Assembly: GCF_041361465.1 (NCBI RefSeq)
Contig: NZ_JBGKAC010000001.1
Coordinates: 2,356,001 to 2,420,000, forward strand
Reading direction: 5' to 3'
DNA from: Halobaculum sp. MBLA0143
Lineage (GTDB): Archaea; Halobacteriota; Halobacteria; Halobacteriales; Haloferacaceae
DNA: 64,000 nucleotides
The position numbers were made by a program, and so were the translations under genes. Shown in pieces: positions 52,425 to 61,174 of the stretch (position 1 is the first letter of the stretch; each line of letters begins with the position of its first letter). The notes beneath the pieces were generated by a model. That model was not told where the DNA came from. It saw nothing but the letters and a program-made list of their open reading frames with translations, and did not search any database.

Positions 52425-52892
52425 TCACTCGGTCTCGGGTTCCCGGTCGCGTCCGAACCACGTCTCCGGCGACGGCAACACGCCGGTCGCGACGCCGGCC
52501 AGCAGCGCCGCGTAGCCGACCAGCCCGCCCGACAGCGCCGCGAGCACCGACCCCGCGACGGCCGGCCGGGCGAGCGCGACGGCCGGCAGCCCGACGGCGA
52601 CGGTCGCGGTGCCGGCGAGGCGGACGCTCCGCCGGCGCCAGAGCGCTCGCCCGTGCCGCGGCGCCAGCGCGAACCCGAGCTCCAACAGGACGGCGCCGGC
52701 GACGCCGGCCGCGAGCGGGACCGGTCGCGCCAGGAACGCGACGACGACCCCCGGGTCGGCCTCGGTGGCGTCGCCGACGGCGACGGTCGTCGCCGCGAGG
52801 ACGCCGACTGCTGTGACGGCCGCGAGCCCGGCGTCCCGGCGGCGCGAGAGGCCGTCGTGGTCGTCACCTCGTCCCGAGTCGTCCCCAGCCAC
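52425..52892 (-). CDS. Membrane protein, unknown function (last gene of the hflX operon)
   Basis: This 155-residue protein from GTG 52892 has a short acidic start and four hydrophobic helices (about 20-40, 48-70, 85-107 and 110-132), ending WFGRDREPETE. No family is recognised. Two bases separate it from the previous gene's stop, so it is co-transcribed with the other membrane gene, the ferredoxin and hflX. It is convergent with oxidase subunit III. A role in respiration or heme/electron transfer is a guess from context. Confidence 0.65.
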   Translation of the reverse strand: MAGDDSGRGDDHDGLSRRRDAGLAAVTAVGVLAATTVAVGDATEADPGVVVAFLARPVPLAAGVAGAVLLELGFALAPRHGRALWRRRSVRLAGTATVAVGLPAVALARPAVAGSVLAALSGGLVGYAALLAGVATGVLPSPETWFGRDREPETE

Positions 52893-52894
52893 GG

Positions 52895-53257
52895 CTACGA
52901 CCCCGACGGTGTTCGGCGACGGGCCGGCGGCGCGACGGGCGACGGCAGCGTCACCCACGCCGCGAGCGCGACGGCGCCGACGAACTCCGGACCGGCGAGC
53001 CCCGGCGAGAGCAGCCCCCGACTCCACGCGAGCCAGTCGGCGGCGTGAGCGACCCCGACGGCGGCCAGCGCGACCCCGGTGACCGCGAAGCCGGCGGCAC
53101 GGACTCGGCCGAGCCGGTCGGCCGCGGTCGTCCACGGCAGCCAGGCCAGCGGCACTGTCGGGGCGCCGCCCGCGATCAGTGTCCCGTCGAACAGCGTCGG
53201 GGTGCCGACCGCGGAGGCGACGCCGGACGCGACCGCCGGCCGGCGGGCGTCGGTCAC
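52895..53257 (-). CDS. Membrane protein, unknown function (third gene of the hflX operon)
   Basis: This 120-residue protein from GTG 53257 has three predicted helices (about 10-45, 55-78 and 88-108). It contains AAVGVAHAADWLAW, with a His in a helix that could in principle bind heme, though nothing proves it. The start overlaps the ferredoxin stop (GTGA). No family is recognised. Confidence 0.65.
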   Translation of the reverse strand: MTDARRPAVASGVASAVGTPTLFDGTLIAGGAPTVPLAWLPWTTAADRLGRVRAAGFAVTGVALAAVGVAHAADWLAWSRGLLSPGLAGPEFVGAVALAAWVTLPSPVAPPARRRTPSGS

Positions 53258-53637
53258 GGCTCCGCGGCTCCGTCGTCGCCCTGCGGCGGCTCGTCGCCGG
53301 ACAGCGGCGGCTCGTCCGTGTGTTGACCCCAGAACCCGGGGAACTTCTGGACGGTCACGTCGCCGAGCACTCGGGTCTGGCAGGCGAGTCGGAGCTCGCC
53401 GTCCCCGTCGTGAGGCGGGACGGACAGGCGGAGTCGTTCCCGGCGGGTCGGCTCGGAGACGGCGCCGCTCACCGCGACGGCACAGGTGCCACAGGAGCCG
53501 AACCCGCGGCAGTTCAGCCGGTCGGCGCCGTCGCTGTGCGGGGACAGCCCCGCCTCGCGCAACACCGTCCGGAGCCGGTCGCCACGCTCACAGCCGATCT
53601 CCCGGCCGCGGAAGCTGACGGTCGGCACGCCGGTCAC
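53254..53637 (-). CDS. Plant-type [2Fe-2S] ferredoxin
   Basis: This is a 127-residue ferredoxin. The cluster cysteines appear as NCRGFGSCGTC (C-x5-C-x2-C, about 43-51) and the distant Cys in LACQTRV (about 87), the plant-type pattern. The C-terminal tail (about 105-127) is acidic and Pro-rich. It transfers single electrons; the partner is unknown. It overlaps the hflX stop by 4 bases and the following membrane gene by 4 bases, an uncommon pairing of a GTPase with an electron carrier. Confidence 0.9.
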   Translation of the reverse strand: MTGVPTVSFRGREIGCERGDRLRTVLREAGLSPHSDGADRLNCRGFGSCGTCAVAVSGAVSEPTRRERLRLSVPPHDGDGELRLACQTRVLGDVTVQKFPGFWGQHTDEPPLSGDEPPQGDDGAAEP

Positions 53638-55022
53638 CTCCGGCGGGGGGGGCTGGGCGGTGTCGACTCGTCGCCGGTGTCCTCGCTGTGGGAGTGGTCG
53701 TCACCCCGGTGGTCGACGACGGCACCGCCGACCGCGGCCGTCCCCTCCAGGTCGGCCGCACGGGAGCGGGCCTGTTGGACGATCGACGGCGGTGCCTCGA
53801 AGACGAGCTCCACCTGGTCGCCGTCGTACGACTCCTCCGTGACGTGGCCGTTGTCGTGGACCCACGACACCAGACTCATCGCGTCGTCGGAGACGGGGAG
53901 GAGGAGCCGTTCGTCCGTCCAGTCTGGGAGCTCGTCTTCGATCCGGGCGCGGAGGCGACCGACGTTGTCGCCCGTCAGCCCGGAGACGGCCACGGGAGTG
54001 GGCGCCAGCGACGACAGCGCGTCTCGTTTGTGGCGGAGTTCGTCGTCGTCCACCTGGTCGGTCTTGTTGAACACGGTGACGATGGGCGCCTCGTTGCGCT
54101 CGTACAGCGTGTCGTGGGAGGTGACGAGCTTCTCGCGCATCTCCGCCACCGGCTCGCTGGCGTCGACGACGAGCAACACCAGGTCCGCGTGGTAGACGGA
54201 CGCCAGCGTCGAGTGGAAGGAGTCGACGAGCCAGTGGGGCAGATCGGAGATGAACCCGACGGTGTCCGTCACGAGCACCTCGCGTTTGCCCGTGTCCGCT
54301 CGCCGAGTGGTCGTCCCGAGCGTGGTGAACAGTCGATCCTCCGACTCGGCGGTGTCGTCTAAGTCCGGGTGTCGGTCGGCGTTCTCGTCGATGTCCAACG
54401 CGTCTGCGAGTCGGCGCAACAACGTGGACTTGCCGGCGTTCGTGTAGCCTGCCAGCGCCACCAAGTCGAAGCCCGACTCTCGGCGACGCTCGCGGCGCGT
54501 CTCCTCCTGTTCGGCGATCTGGTCGAGTTCGTCCCGAATTCGGGAGATCTGGGCCTTGATGTCGCGTTCGCGGGACTCGTCGTACTCCCCGAGCCCCATG
54601 AACCCCGGTCGTTCGTCGCGCTTCGCGAGGCTGGTCTTCGCCTCCGCTCGGGGGAGTTCGTACCGCAGCTCCGCCAACTCCACCTGGAGCTGTGCCTTCC
54701 GGGTCTGGGCACGCTGGCCGAAGATCTCCAGGATGAGGGTGAAGCGGTCGACCACCTCGACCCCCTCCGGCACCGTCTTGCCGACGTTGTACTTCTGGTA
54801 GGGGCCCACTTCGTTGTCGACGATCAGGGTGTCGGCGTCCTCGCGGGCACAGACGGCCGCGAGCTCCTCGACTTTCCCCTCGCCGAAGTGGAAGGCGGCG
54901 TCTTCCGTCCGTTTCTGGGTTCGTGTGGCGGCGATCTCGTAGCCCGCCGCCTCTGCGAGCCCGGCGATCTCCGAGAGGTCCGCGTCATCGTGTTCGTACC
55001 GCTTGGCGACGACTGCCCTCAC
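53634..55022 (-). CDS. hflX: GTPase HflX
   Basis: HflX is a ribosome-associated GTPase that splits stalled or inactive ribosomes, especially in stress. The 462-residue protein has the N-terminal HflX domain (about 1-110; HFGEGKVEELAAV and DNEVGPYQKYNV), a coiled-coil linker (about 115-190) with PGFMGLGEYD, and the G domain with G1 GYTNAGKST (near 203-211), G3 DTVGFISDLP and G4 NKTD. A C-terminal acidic-His tail (about 420-462) is family-specific. The GTG at 55022 is used. It heads the operon hflX-ferredoxin-two membrane proteins. Confidence 0.93.
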   Translation of the reverse strand: MRAVVAKRYEHDDADLSEIAGLAEAAGYEIAATRTQKRTEDAAFHFGEGKVEELAAVCAREDADTLIVDNEVGPYQKYNVGKTVPEGVEVVDRFTLILEIFGQRAQTRKAQLQVELAELRYELPRAEAKTSLAKRDERPGFMGLGEYDESRERDIKAQISRIRDELDQIAEQEETRRERRRESGFDLVALAGYTNAGKSTLLRRLADALDIDENADRHPDLDDTAESEDRLFTTLGTTTRRADTGKREVLVTDTVGFISDLPHWLVDSFHSTLASVYHADLVLLVVDASEPVAEMREKLVTSHDTLYERNEAPIVTVFNKTDQVDDDELRHKRDALSSLAPTPVAVSGLTGDNVGRLRARIEDELPDWTDERLLLPVSDDAMSLVSWVHDNGHVTEESYDGDQVELVFEAPPSIVQQARSRAADLEGTAAVGGAVVDHRGDDHSHSEDTGDESTPPSPPRRR

Positions 55023-55437
55023 GCTGTCACCTCCGGACGACCGCGTCTGCTGACTGACGGTGCGACTCGACGGAACGGCGTCGTGACTGGTCGAACATGG
55101 GAGAAACTGCCGTGGCTCGCGGCCGGCGTCGTGCCGGCCGGTCGATCAGGGGCGGGCGTCCCGCACCTCGCGTTGTGTCGTCACGGCTGATTCGGTGGTT
55201 CTACGCGGTCGGCGAACATAACAGTGGTGCCATCCTGTCGGGACGAGGTCGACACGACGCGAAGGTTAATATCGGGCCGCCGAGAAGAGGTACGGAGAGG
55301 ATTTGATTCGCGCGTGACACACACAGCGCCCCCACCGGTAGACGCTCGGTCCGGTAGCGCACACGCCGCCTCGGACGACAGCCGACGAACGGTGACGGGG
55401 CCACTCGCTCCAGTCGGGCAGTCGCCCGTGGTCGGCC
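55023..55437. other. Divergent intergenic region with a strong stem-loop
   Basis: These 415 bases lie between hflX and the sensor kinase. CGGCCGGC (55120-55127), loop GTCGT, GCCGGCCG (55133-55140) is a perfect 8-bp hairpin in the hflX upstream region. GGTTAATATCG (about 55264-55274) is a plus-strand TATA box that would give the kinase gene a leader of roughly 140 bases. No protein-coding gene is seen. Confidence 0.45.
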
Positions 55438-57336
55438 GTGAGTGAGTCCGACGGGGGGACGGCGGCGGCCGCAGAGGTCGCGCTCGACCGGATGGCCGAC
55501 GGGTTCGTCGCCGTCGACCGGGAGTGGCGAGTGACGTTCGTCAACGAACGGGTGAGCGAACTCCTGGGGCGGGACAACATGCCCGAGCGCGGGACGTCGC
55601 TGTGGGACGCCTACCCCGGGTTGGAGGACAGCCCGTTCGGCGAGGCGTACCACCGCGCGCTCGACACCGGCGAACAACAGACCGTGGAGGCGTACTACGA
55701 TCACCTGGACGGGTGGTTCCGTGCGACCGTCTACCCGGACGACGACGGGCTGTCGATCTACTTCCAGGACGTGACACAGCGCCGACGACTGGAGGAGAAC
55801 CTCCGCCGCGAGAACGAACTCCGAGAACGGGTGTTCGAGACGACGCCGACTGGGGTCGTCGTCCTCGACGCCGACGGCGTGTTCCGGCGAGCCAACGAGC
55901 GAGCGACGGAGCTCCTGGGACTGTCGCCGTTCGACCTCGGAACGGTCGCGTTCGACGACTCCCGGTGGGAGGCGTTCGACGGGGCGGGCGAGCCGTTGTC
56001 GGAGTACCCCGTCGAGCGCGTACTGGAGACGGGCGAGCCGGTCGAGGAGTTCGAACACGGCTTCACACGGCCGGACGGGGAGCGCCGGTGGCTGTCGGTC
56101 AGCGCCGCTCCGCTGCACGACAGCGACGGCAACGTCGACCGGATCGTCCTCGTCGTGGACGACCACACGGCAAAACGCCGGCTGGAGTCGCGGCTCCGCG
56201 ACAACGAGGCGACGCTGCGCCGGGTGTACGAGGTCGCGGGCGACCCGGAACTGTCGTTCGAGGAGAAGCTCCAGGAGCTGCTCTCGGCCGCCAGCGAGCG
56301 GCTAGACGTCGAAATCGGCTTCCTCACCCGAATCGAGTCCGACACCCAGACGTTCGTGGAGACGGTCGGCGACTACGACCCGATCCAGCCGGGCGAGACG
56401 TGTCCGCTGTCGGAGGCGTACTGTCGCCGGACCGTCGAGTCCGACGGACTGCTCACCGTGCGCGACGCCGAGTCCCAGGGGTGGGCCGGGACACCGCCAC
56501 ACGACGTGTTCGGGCTGGGGTCGTACGTCGGCGGCAAGGTGATCGTCGACGGAGAGCTGTACGGCACGCTGTGTTTCGCCGACGAGACCCCCCGCGAGGA
56601 GGCCTTCTCCGACACGGAGGTGACGCTCGTCGAACTGCTGACACAGTGGGTGAGCTACGAGCTCGGTCGCCGCCGGAGCCGCGAACGGGTCGAACGCAAG
56701 AACGAACGGCTCGACGAGTTCGCCAGCGTCCTCAGTCACGACCTCCGGAACCCGTTGAACGTCGCCGCCGCCCGCGTCGAGATGGCGACGGAGACGGGCG
56801 ACGCGGACCACCTCGCCGACGCGGCCGGCGCCTTGGACCGGATGGACGAGTTGATCGACGACGTGTTGTCGTTGGCCCGCCACGGCGAACGGGTGGTCGA
56901 CGCGGAGCCGGTGGCGGTAGGGGACGCCGCAGAACGCGCCTGGGCGGGCGTCGGCGGTTCGGACGACCCGGACGCGACCCTCCGGCTCCGCGACCCGCCG
57001 ACCGTCCGGGGCGACGAGAGCCGGATCGTCCAACTGTTCGAGAAGCTCCTGGGCAACGCCACCGACCACGCCGGGCCCACGCCGACCGTCACCGTCGGAC
57101 GGCTCGACGACGACGACGGCTTCTACGTCGAAGACGACGGGCCGGGAGTTCCGACGGACCACCGCGACGACGTGTTCGACCGCGGGTTCTCGACGGACGA
57201 CGACGGCACCGGCTTCGGGCTCGGGATCGTCGAGGAGATTGCCGACGCACACGACTGGACCGTGCGCGTCGCAGACGTCGACGACGGCGCCCGGTTCGAG
57301 GTGCTCGCGCCGGTCGTCGAGCCGTTCGACGGCTGA
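55438..57336 (+). CDS. PAS-GAF sensor histidine kinase
   Basis: This 632-residue cytosolic sensor kinase has a PAS domain (about 10-120), a second PAS (about 125-250), a GAF domain (about 270-420), HisKA (about 430-495; phospho-acceptor His in VLSHDLRNPLNVAAA) and an HATPase domain (about 515-625) with N box LLGNATDHAG, G1 DDGPGVP and G2 GTGFGLGI. No membrane segment is present, so it senses an internal or diffusible signal such as redox or light through PAS/GAF cofactors. The GTG at 55438 is used. The response regulator at 58900 may be its partner, though the two genes are not adjacent. Confidence 0.92.
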   Translation: MSESDGGTAAAAEVALDRMADGFVAVDREWRVTFVNERVSELLGRDNMPERGTSLWDAYPGLEDSPFGEAYHRALDTGEQQTVEAYYDHLDGWFRATVYPDDDGLSIYFQDVTQRRRLEENLRRENELRERVFETTPTGVVVLDADGVFRRANERATELLGLSPFDLGTVAFDDSRWEAFDGAGEPLSEYPVERVLETGEPVEEFEHGFTRPDGERRWLSVSAAPLHDSDGNVDRIVLVVDDHTAKRRLESRLRDNEATLRRVYEVAGDPELSFEEKLQELLSAASERLDVEIGFLTRIESDTQTFVETVGDYDPIQPGETCPLSEAYCRRTVESDGLLTVRDAESQGWAGTPPHDVFGLGSYVGGKVIVDGELYGTLCFADETPREEAFSDTEVTLVELLTQWVSYELGRRRSRERVERKNERLDEFASVLSHDLRNPLNVAAARVEMATETGDADHLADAAGALDRMDELIDDVLSLARHGERVVDAEPVAVGDAAERAWAGVGGSDDPDATLRLRDPPTVRGDESRIVQLFEKLLGNATDHAGPTPTVTVGRLDDDDGFYVEDDGPGVPTDHRDDVFDRGFSTDDDGTGFGLGIVEEIADAHDWTVRVADVDDGARFEVLAPVVEPFDG

Positions 57337-57393
57337 CGGTCGTCGGGAGCGGTGCCGCCGCGGCCACCGGCAGCGCCGGACGACGGGGGATCG

Positions 57394-57990
57394 TCAGGGC
57401 GCCCGTCGGGCGAACACGAACTCCGTGCTGGAGCCCAGCGGGTCCGTCGCCGTCTCCGTCCTGATCTCGTCGAACCCCGCCTCGCGGAGCCGCGACAGTG
57501 TCTCCTCCCGGCCGGGCGTCGAGAAGTACATCCGGCCGCCCATCCACCCCCGGCGGACGGTCTCGTAGCGACCGCCCGGCAGCGTCGCCAACAACAGTCC
57601 ACCCGGCCGGAGCACGCGGGCGAACTCCGTGTACACGTCCGCGTGGCGCTCCCGGTCGACGTGGAAGACGGCGTGGTAGGCGGTGACGGCGTCCGCGGCG
57701 TCCGTCCGGACCGGGAGCGACAGCATGTCACCCTGGAGGAGTCGCGAGTCGACCGTCTCGGCGGCCAGATCGAGTCCGGCACGCGAGAAGTCGACGCCGA
57801 CGGCGTCCGGGGGGAGGTTCGCCAGCGTCCGGGCGCCGTCGCCACAGCCGGCGTCGACGACGAGCGGGTCCGGCGGGAGTTCGGCGAGCAGATCGTCGAT
57901 CAGTGCGGCGTCGGAGCCGTCCGGGTCGCGGGCGTCGGCGTACGCCGCCGCCACGTCGTCCCACGCCGCGCGCACGTCTCGGTGGTCCAC
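57394..57990 (-). CDS. SAM-dependent methyltransferase
   Basis: This 198-residue class I methyltransferase starts at GTG 57990. SAM-binding motif I is VVDAGCGDGARTLANLP (about 42-58), with motif II around GVDFSRAGLDLA and a post-motif region LRPGGLLLATLPGG. The substrate is unknown; small-molecule methylation (UbiE/Methyltransf_11 group) is most likely. It is 7 bases from the kinase gene stop on the same strand, suggesting an operon. Confidence 0.87.
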   Translation of the reverse strand: MDHRDVRAAWDDVAAAYADARDPDGSDAALIDDLLAELPPDPLVVDAGCGDGARTLANLPPDAVGVDFSRAGLDLAAETVDSRLLQGDMLSLPVRTDAADAVTAYHAVFHVDRERHADVYTEFARVLRPGGLLLATLPGGRYETVRRGWMGGRMYFSTPGREETLSRLREAGFDEIRTETATDPLGSSTEFVFARRAP

Positions 57991-57997
57991 GACCGTC

Positions 57998-58636
57998 TCA
58001 GGTGCTCGGGGGGCTTGAGTCGTCCGGCCGGGGCGGCGACGGGCGAGAGGCCAACGCCGCCGCCACCTGACGCTCCGTCTCGTCGGTCGTTCCGGAGTTG
58101 TCGATCCGGTCGTGTGGCCGGTCGACGGACTCGAACTGCCGCCGAATCCGGCGGTGGATCTCGAAGTCCGCGTCGCTCGCGTCACCCTCGCGGGCGGCGA
58201 TCCGTTCGCGCACCACCGACTCCGCACACTCGACTCGCAGGAGCCGGGCGTCCGCGCCACACTCTCGGGCCGCCGCGACGGCCTCCCCCCGTCGACTCCG
58301 GGTACGGAAGGTGCCGTCCAACACGACGGAGCGGCCGGCCGCGGCGTGGTCGCGGCTCCGTTCCAACAGTTCGGCGTAGACGGCCTCCGTCTCCGAGTCG
58401 GCGTACGTCGGCTCCGGGAACAGCTCCTTCCGGACCACGTCCGTCCGCAGGACGGTCGCGTCCAGCCGCGTCGCCGCCGCACCCGCGACCGTGGTCTTCC
58501 CGACACCGGGCGGCCCGCAGACCACGACCACCGCCGGCGACCCCCCCAACGCTGCCGTCCCGGCAGACTCGCCGACACCCCCAGCGTCCCTCTCGGGGCC
58601 GCTCTCGCCCGCCGTCTGGTCGGTCACGTTCCCCAC
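57998..58636 (-). CDS. P-loop kinase (AAA_33 type)
   Basis: This 212-residue protein has a disordered acidic/Gly-rich start (about 1-32), then a P-loop VVVVCGPPGVGKTT (about 35-48) and a kinase core with LRTDVVRKELF, a lid around 105-125 (VVLDGTFRTRSRR) and RVECAESVVRERIAARE. This is the small-molecule or nucleic-acid-end kinase type (zeta-toxin/AAA_33 group), often of unknown substrate. The start may be GTG 58636 or the GTG three codons later. It lies directly upstream of the methyltransferase gene. Confidence 0.85.
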   Translation of the reverse strand: MGNVTDQTAGESGPERDAGGVGESAGTAALGGSPAVVVVCGPPGVGKTTVAGAAATRLDATVLRTDVVRKELFPEPTYADSETEAVYAELLERSRDHAAAGRSVVLDGTFRTRSRRGEAVAAARECGADARLLRVECAESVVRERIAAREGDASDADFEIHRRIRRQFESVDRPHDRIDNSGTTDETERQVAAALASRPSPPRPDDSSPPST

Positions 58637-58717
58637 CCCCGGCCCCTCTGGCGTCGTCTCATCGGACAGTCCTGACGTACACCCCTCGATATTTCAACCG
58701 TGTGGTCCGACGCCGCC

Positions 58718-58771
58718 GTCGTCACTGCCGCCACTGTCGGACCCCGTCGTCACTGCTGCCGCTGTCGGACC
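58718..58771 (+). repeat. Short tandem duplication
   Basis: Two direct copies of a 26-base unit beginning GTCGTCACTGC and ending TGTCGGACC start at 58718 and 58746, with a third partial copy after 58771. They are non-coding and lie between the kinase gene and the response-regulator promoter. Confidence 0.6.
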
Positions 58772-58866
58772 TCGCCGTCGTCGAACCCCGTCGTCGACGA
58801 CACCACCGATAGCGTTCCGGACACCGCCACCGGTCGCCGGCTCCGTCGGTGGTCCCCCCGACCACA

Positions 58867-58876
58867 GTTTTTATTA
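58867..58876 (+). promoter_or_regulatory. TATA box of the response regulator
   Basis: GTTTTTATTA at 58867-58876 lies 24-33 bases before the GTG at 58900, a clear leaderless promoter that supports this start. Confidence 0.55.
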
Positions 58877-58899
58877 CTGTCAGATTCTTTCTTTACGAT

Positions 58900-59637
58900 G
58901 TGACCGCTGGAGACGACTCGATTCGTGTCCTCCACGTCGACGACGACGAGGCGTTCAGCGAGCTCGTCGCCGACAGTCTCGAACGCCGCACCGAGGGGGT
59001 CGTCGTCGTGGAGACCCCGTCCGACGCGGCGACGGCACTGACGCACCTGGACGAGGGGTTGTCCGTGGACTGCCTGCTCAGCGACTACGCCATGCCCGGC
59101 GCAAACGGGCTGGAGTTCCTCGCGGGAGTCCGCGAGCGTCGCCCCCGGCTCCCGTTCGTCCTCTACACGAGCCACACGGACGAGGAGCTCGTCGCCGAGG
59201 CGCTCGCCCAGGGCGTCTCCGCCCACGTCCGCAAGGGTGCCGGCCGCGCACACTACGTCAAGCTCGCCAACCGCATCCGGCGGGCCGTCTCCGAGGCCCG
59301 CGCCGAGGCGACGGTCGACCGGCTCGAACACGCGATGAACGCCGTCCGCGAGGGGGTCTGTGTCGTCGGTGCCGACGGCTGCGTGAAGTACGCCAACCGC
59401 GTCTACCTCGACCTGTTCGACTACGATCGGGAGGAGCTGCTGGGCGAACGGTGGGAACGGGTGGCGCCCGCGGACGCCGACACCGTCGTCGGCGACGTGC
59501 TCCCGTTCACCCCGGACAACGAGGAGTGGTGCGACGACGGTGTCGACTCCGACGAGCGGTCCGCGAGCGTCTCCGAGACGCCCGACGGAGAACTCGTCGT
59601 GACCGTTCGGGAGTTCGAGACCGGGAAACGGGCGTAG
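58900..59637 (+). CDS. Response regulator with REC and PAS domains
   Basis: This 245-residue protein from GTG 58900 has a receiver domain (about 7-125) with the acidic pocket VLHVDDDE, phospho-acceptor Asp in LLSDYAMPG, Thr in LYTSHTDE and Lys in VRKGAG, followed by a PAS domain (about 140-225). It has no DNA-binding domain, so it acts by protein contact, as in many haloarchaeal phosphorelays; bacterio-opsin activator-like regulators elsewhere combine such domains with a helix-turn-helix. The stop is followed by AT-rich foreign DNA. Confidence 0.9.
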   Translation: MTAGDDSIRVLHVDDDEAFSELVADSLERRTEGVVVVETPSDAATALTHLDEGLSVDCLLSDYAMPGANGLEFLAGVRERRPRLPFVLYTSHTDEELVAEALAQGVSAHVRKGAGRAHYVKLANRIRRAVSEARAEATVDRLEHAMNAVREGVCVVGADGCVKYANRVYLDLFDYDREELLGERWERVAPADADTVVGDVLPFTPDNEEWCDDGVDSDERSASVSETPDGELVVTVREFETGKRA

Positions 59638-59697
59638 GGAAGGCACTTAACAACAGTTCTGGGTTTCATCTGTGTGAACCATCAGAACCGTTGTCCT

Positions 59698-60795
59698 TTA
59701 TATTTCACTCGGTCCTAGCGACTTTGTGTCTGTTCCCCAATCGAGACGGTCGAATATAGATTTTGCATCGATTTCGTCAGTGTAGACATTTGGAATATAC
59801 GCAACGTCATGGTGGTAGAACCGCACCATCACACCAGCGATGCTAGATACTTCTTCATTTGCAAAAACTCCCTCATCTCCAGGTGGAATGGCCTCTCTGT
59901 GGCCCGTTTTTGCACCAATTTCTTTCAGATAATCGTCCCAGGTCGAATCTGTGTCTTTAATTTCTGGAGATATTTTGACATCACTAGGATAGGCGAACGA
60001 GTATGGTTCACCGATCGTTTCACAAATAACCTCGTCAACTGTATCAACTGTGCGGAGATCAAGGTCAATAAAAACCACAACTGAGCGTGTCTCCCTCTGC
60101 TTGTTTGATTTTTGACATATGGTCCGCCGTATCTTCCCGTCTCTATCTGGCGTGATTGCCGACGGCTCCGTCACACCGATATACCCGACATCGTCAGTAT
60201 CGGCCTGTTTAATCTCCAATCGAAGCGCTTCTGTTTCGATTTTGAGTGGGAGTTCGCTGTGCGCGACATCACCCAGTTTGCTGAGTAGGTCCTGTACCTG
60301 GTCCTCGTTTTTCTCCCATTCAGGGTTTCCGCCCGCGTAATCGTCGTAGCTATCTCTCTTTTCAACTATTGCGAAGCAATTATCACCAATTTGTTCTTGT
60401 AGATGCGCCCGGACCCTATCCACCTCAGTCGATTCAAGTTCACGAGAGACTTCAACATCGAACTCGGAACACTCAAACTCAGGCAAGCCACTAGTTCCCT
60501 CCACATCGAGAACGTTCGGATCAGAGCACAGCCACCGTTCCGTAGCGATGAATCCCACCATCTCGCTCAAGAAAGAGTTAAACTTGCTTTCTCTTTGTAG
60601 ATTATTTTTGTATTGAGATACAATCTTTTTTGCCGGAGAGTTTTCTACTAGACTAGATAGGTAGTCAAAAAATTCTGAACTTTCTCTTGAAATGTTGTGG
60701 TTGATGGGGTGCGTGTCTGGTGCATCTGACCAGAAGTCTGAACCAAAAGCCGACTCAATTTCAGGAAATTCTCTTGTAAACTGTTGTCTGTCCAT
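59698..60795 (-). CDS. Low-GC orphan protein, unknown function
   Basis: This 365-residue acidic protein from ATG 60795 is encoded by DNA far AT-richer than its surroundings and ends in very AT-rich flanks, so it was probably acquired. It is predicted mainly helical in the N-terminal 150 residues and mixed alpha/beta after that; a segment RSVVVFIDLDL (near 255) forms a hydrophobic strand ending in Asp. No nuclease, methylase or integrase motif is certain. A restriction-like or other defence protein is possible but unproven. It lies next to the tRNA-Pro 3' fragment, a usual landing site for mobile DNA. Confidence 0.65.
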   Translation of the reverse strand: MDRQQFTREFPEIESAFGSDFWSDAPDTHPINHNISRESSEFFDYLSSLVENSPAKKIVSQYKNNLQRESKFNSFLSEMVGFIATERWLCSDPNVLDVEGTSGLPEFECSEFDVEVSRELESTEVDRVRAHLQEQIGDNCFAIVEKRDSYDDYAGGNPEWEKNEDQVQDLLSKLGDVAHSELPLKIETEALRLEIKQADTDDVGYIGVTEPSAITPDRDGKIRRTICQKSNKQRETRSVVVFIDLDLRTVDTVDEVICETIGEPYSFAYPSDVKISPEIKDTDSTWDDYLKEIGAKTGHREAIPPGDEGVFANEEVSSIAGVMVRFYHHDVAYIPNVYTDEIDAKSIFDRLDWGTDTKSLGPSEI

Positions 60796-61152
60796 AGTTC
60801 GCCTGTGGTCATTCAGCATATTAAACCCTTTTTATTATTAGTTAGAATAGTCTATAAGTATCAATTTTTACTGATAATCTAGGTGACTTCAGTATTTCAA
60901 TAATGCTAGGCAACGACCTTCGCGTAACATACCAATTAACTTACACACAGCATAGGCTCGCCGTTGCACTGCGGGAGAAGTGGGCCGGCACGAATTTGAA
61001 TCTCGGTCGCTCACTTCGTTCGCTCCCTGATTCAAATTCTCAATACGCCACACACCCGCAGCGCGGACTCGTCGCTCCGCTCACGGCCGCGACCTCACTG
61101 CGTTCGGTCGCGGCTGTTCGCTCCGCTCCTCGTCGTTGCGCTGCGGGAGAAG
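60796..61152. other. AT-rich flank and tRNA 3' duplication
   Basis: No gene here. Bases 60796-60960 are extremely AT-rich (runs such as TTTTTATTATTAG) and contain likely promoters for the orphan gene. From 60962 the DNA is GC-rich again, with the duplicated tRNA-Pro 3' end (described separately) and haloarchaeal palindromic CTCACTTCGTTCGCTC-type repeats. Confidence 0.55.
60962..61002 (+). repeat. Direct repeat copy with tRNA-Pro 3' fragment
   Basis: These 41 bases recur at 61134-61174 with one mismatch. The last 22 (60981-61002) equal the 3' end of tRNA-Pro (discriminator, acceptor strand and T-arm half); the first 19 equal its immediate flank. The arrangement is att-like and mirrors that at tRNA-Arg. 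Confidence 0.8.
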
Positions 61153-61174
61153 TGGGCCGGCACGAATTTGAATC
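61134..61174 (+). repeat. Direct repeat copy overlapping the intact tRNA-Pro
   Basis: This is the second copy of the 41-base repeat; it runs 22 bases into the functional tRNA-Pro gene. The mismatch with the other copy is at 61140 (G here, A at 60968). Confidence 0.8.

Noticed and set aside
58718-58771. A CRISPR or regulatory array upstream of the response regulator
   Set aside because: Only two to three copies of about 26 bases in direct contact; simple tandem duplication in non-coding DNA.
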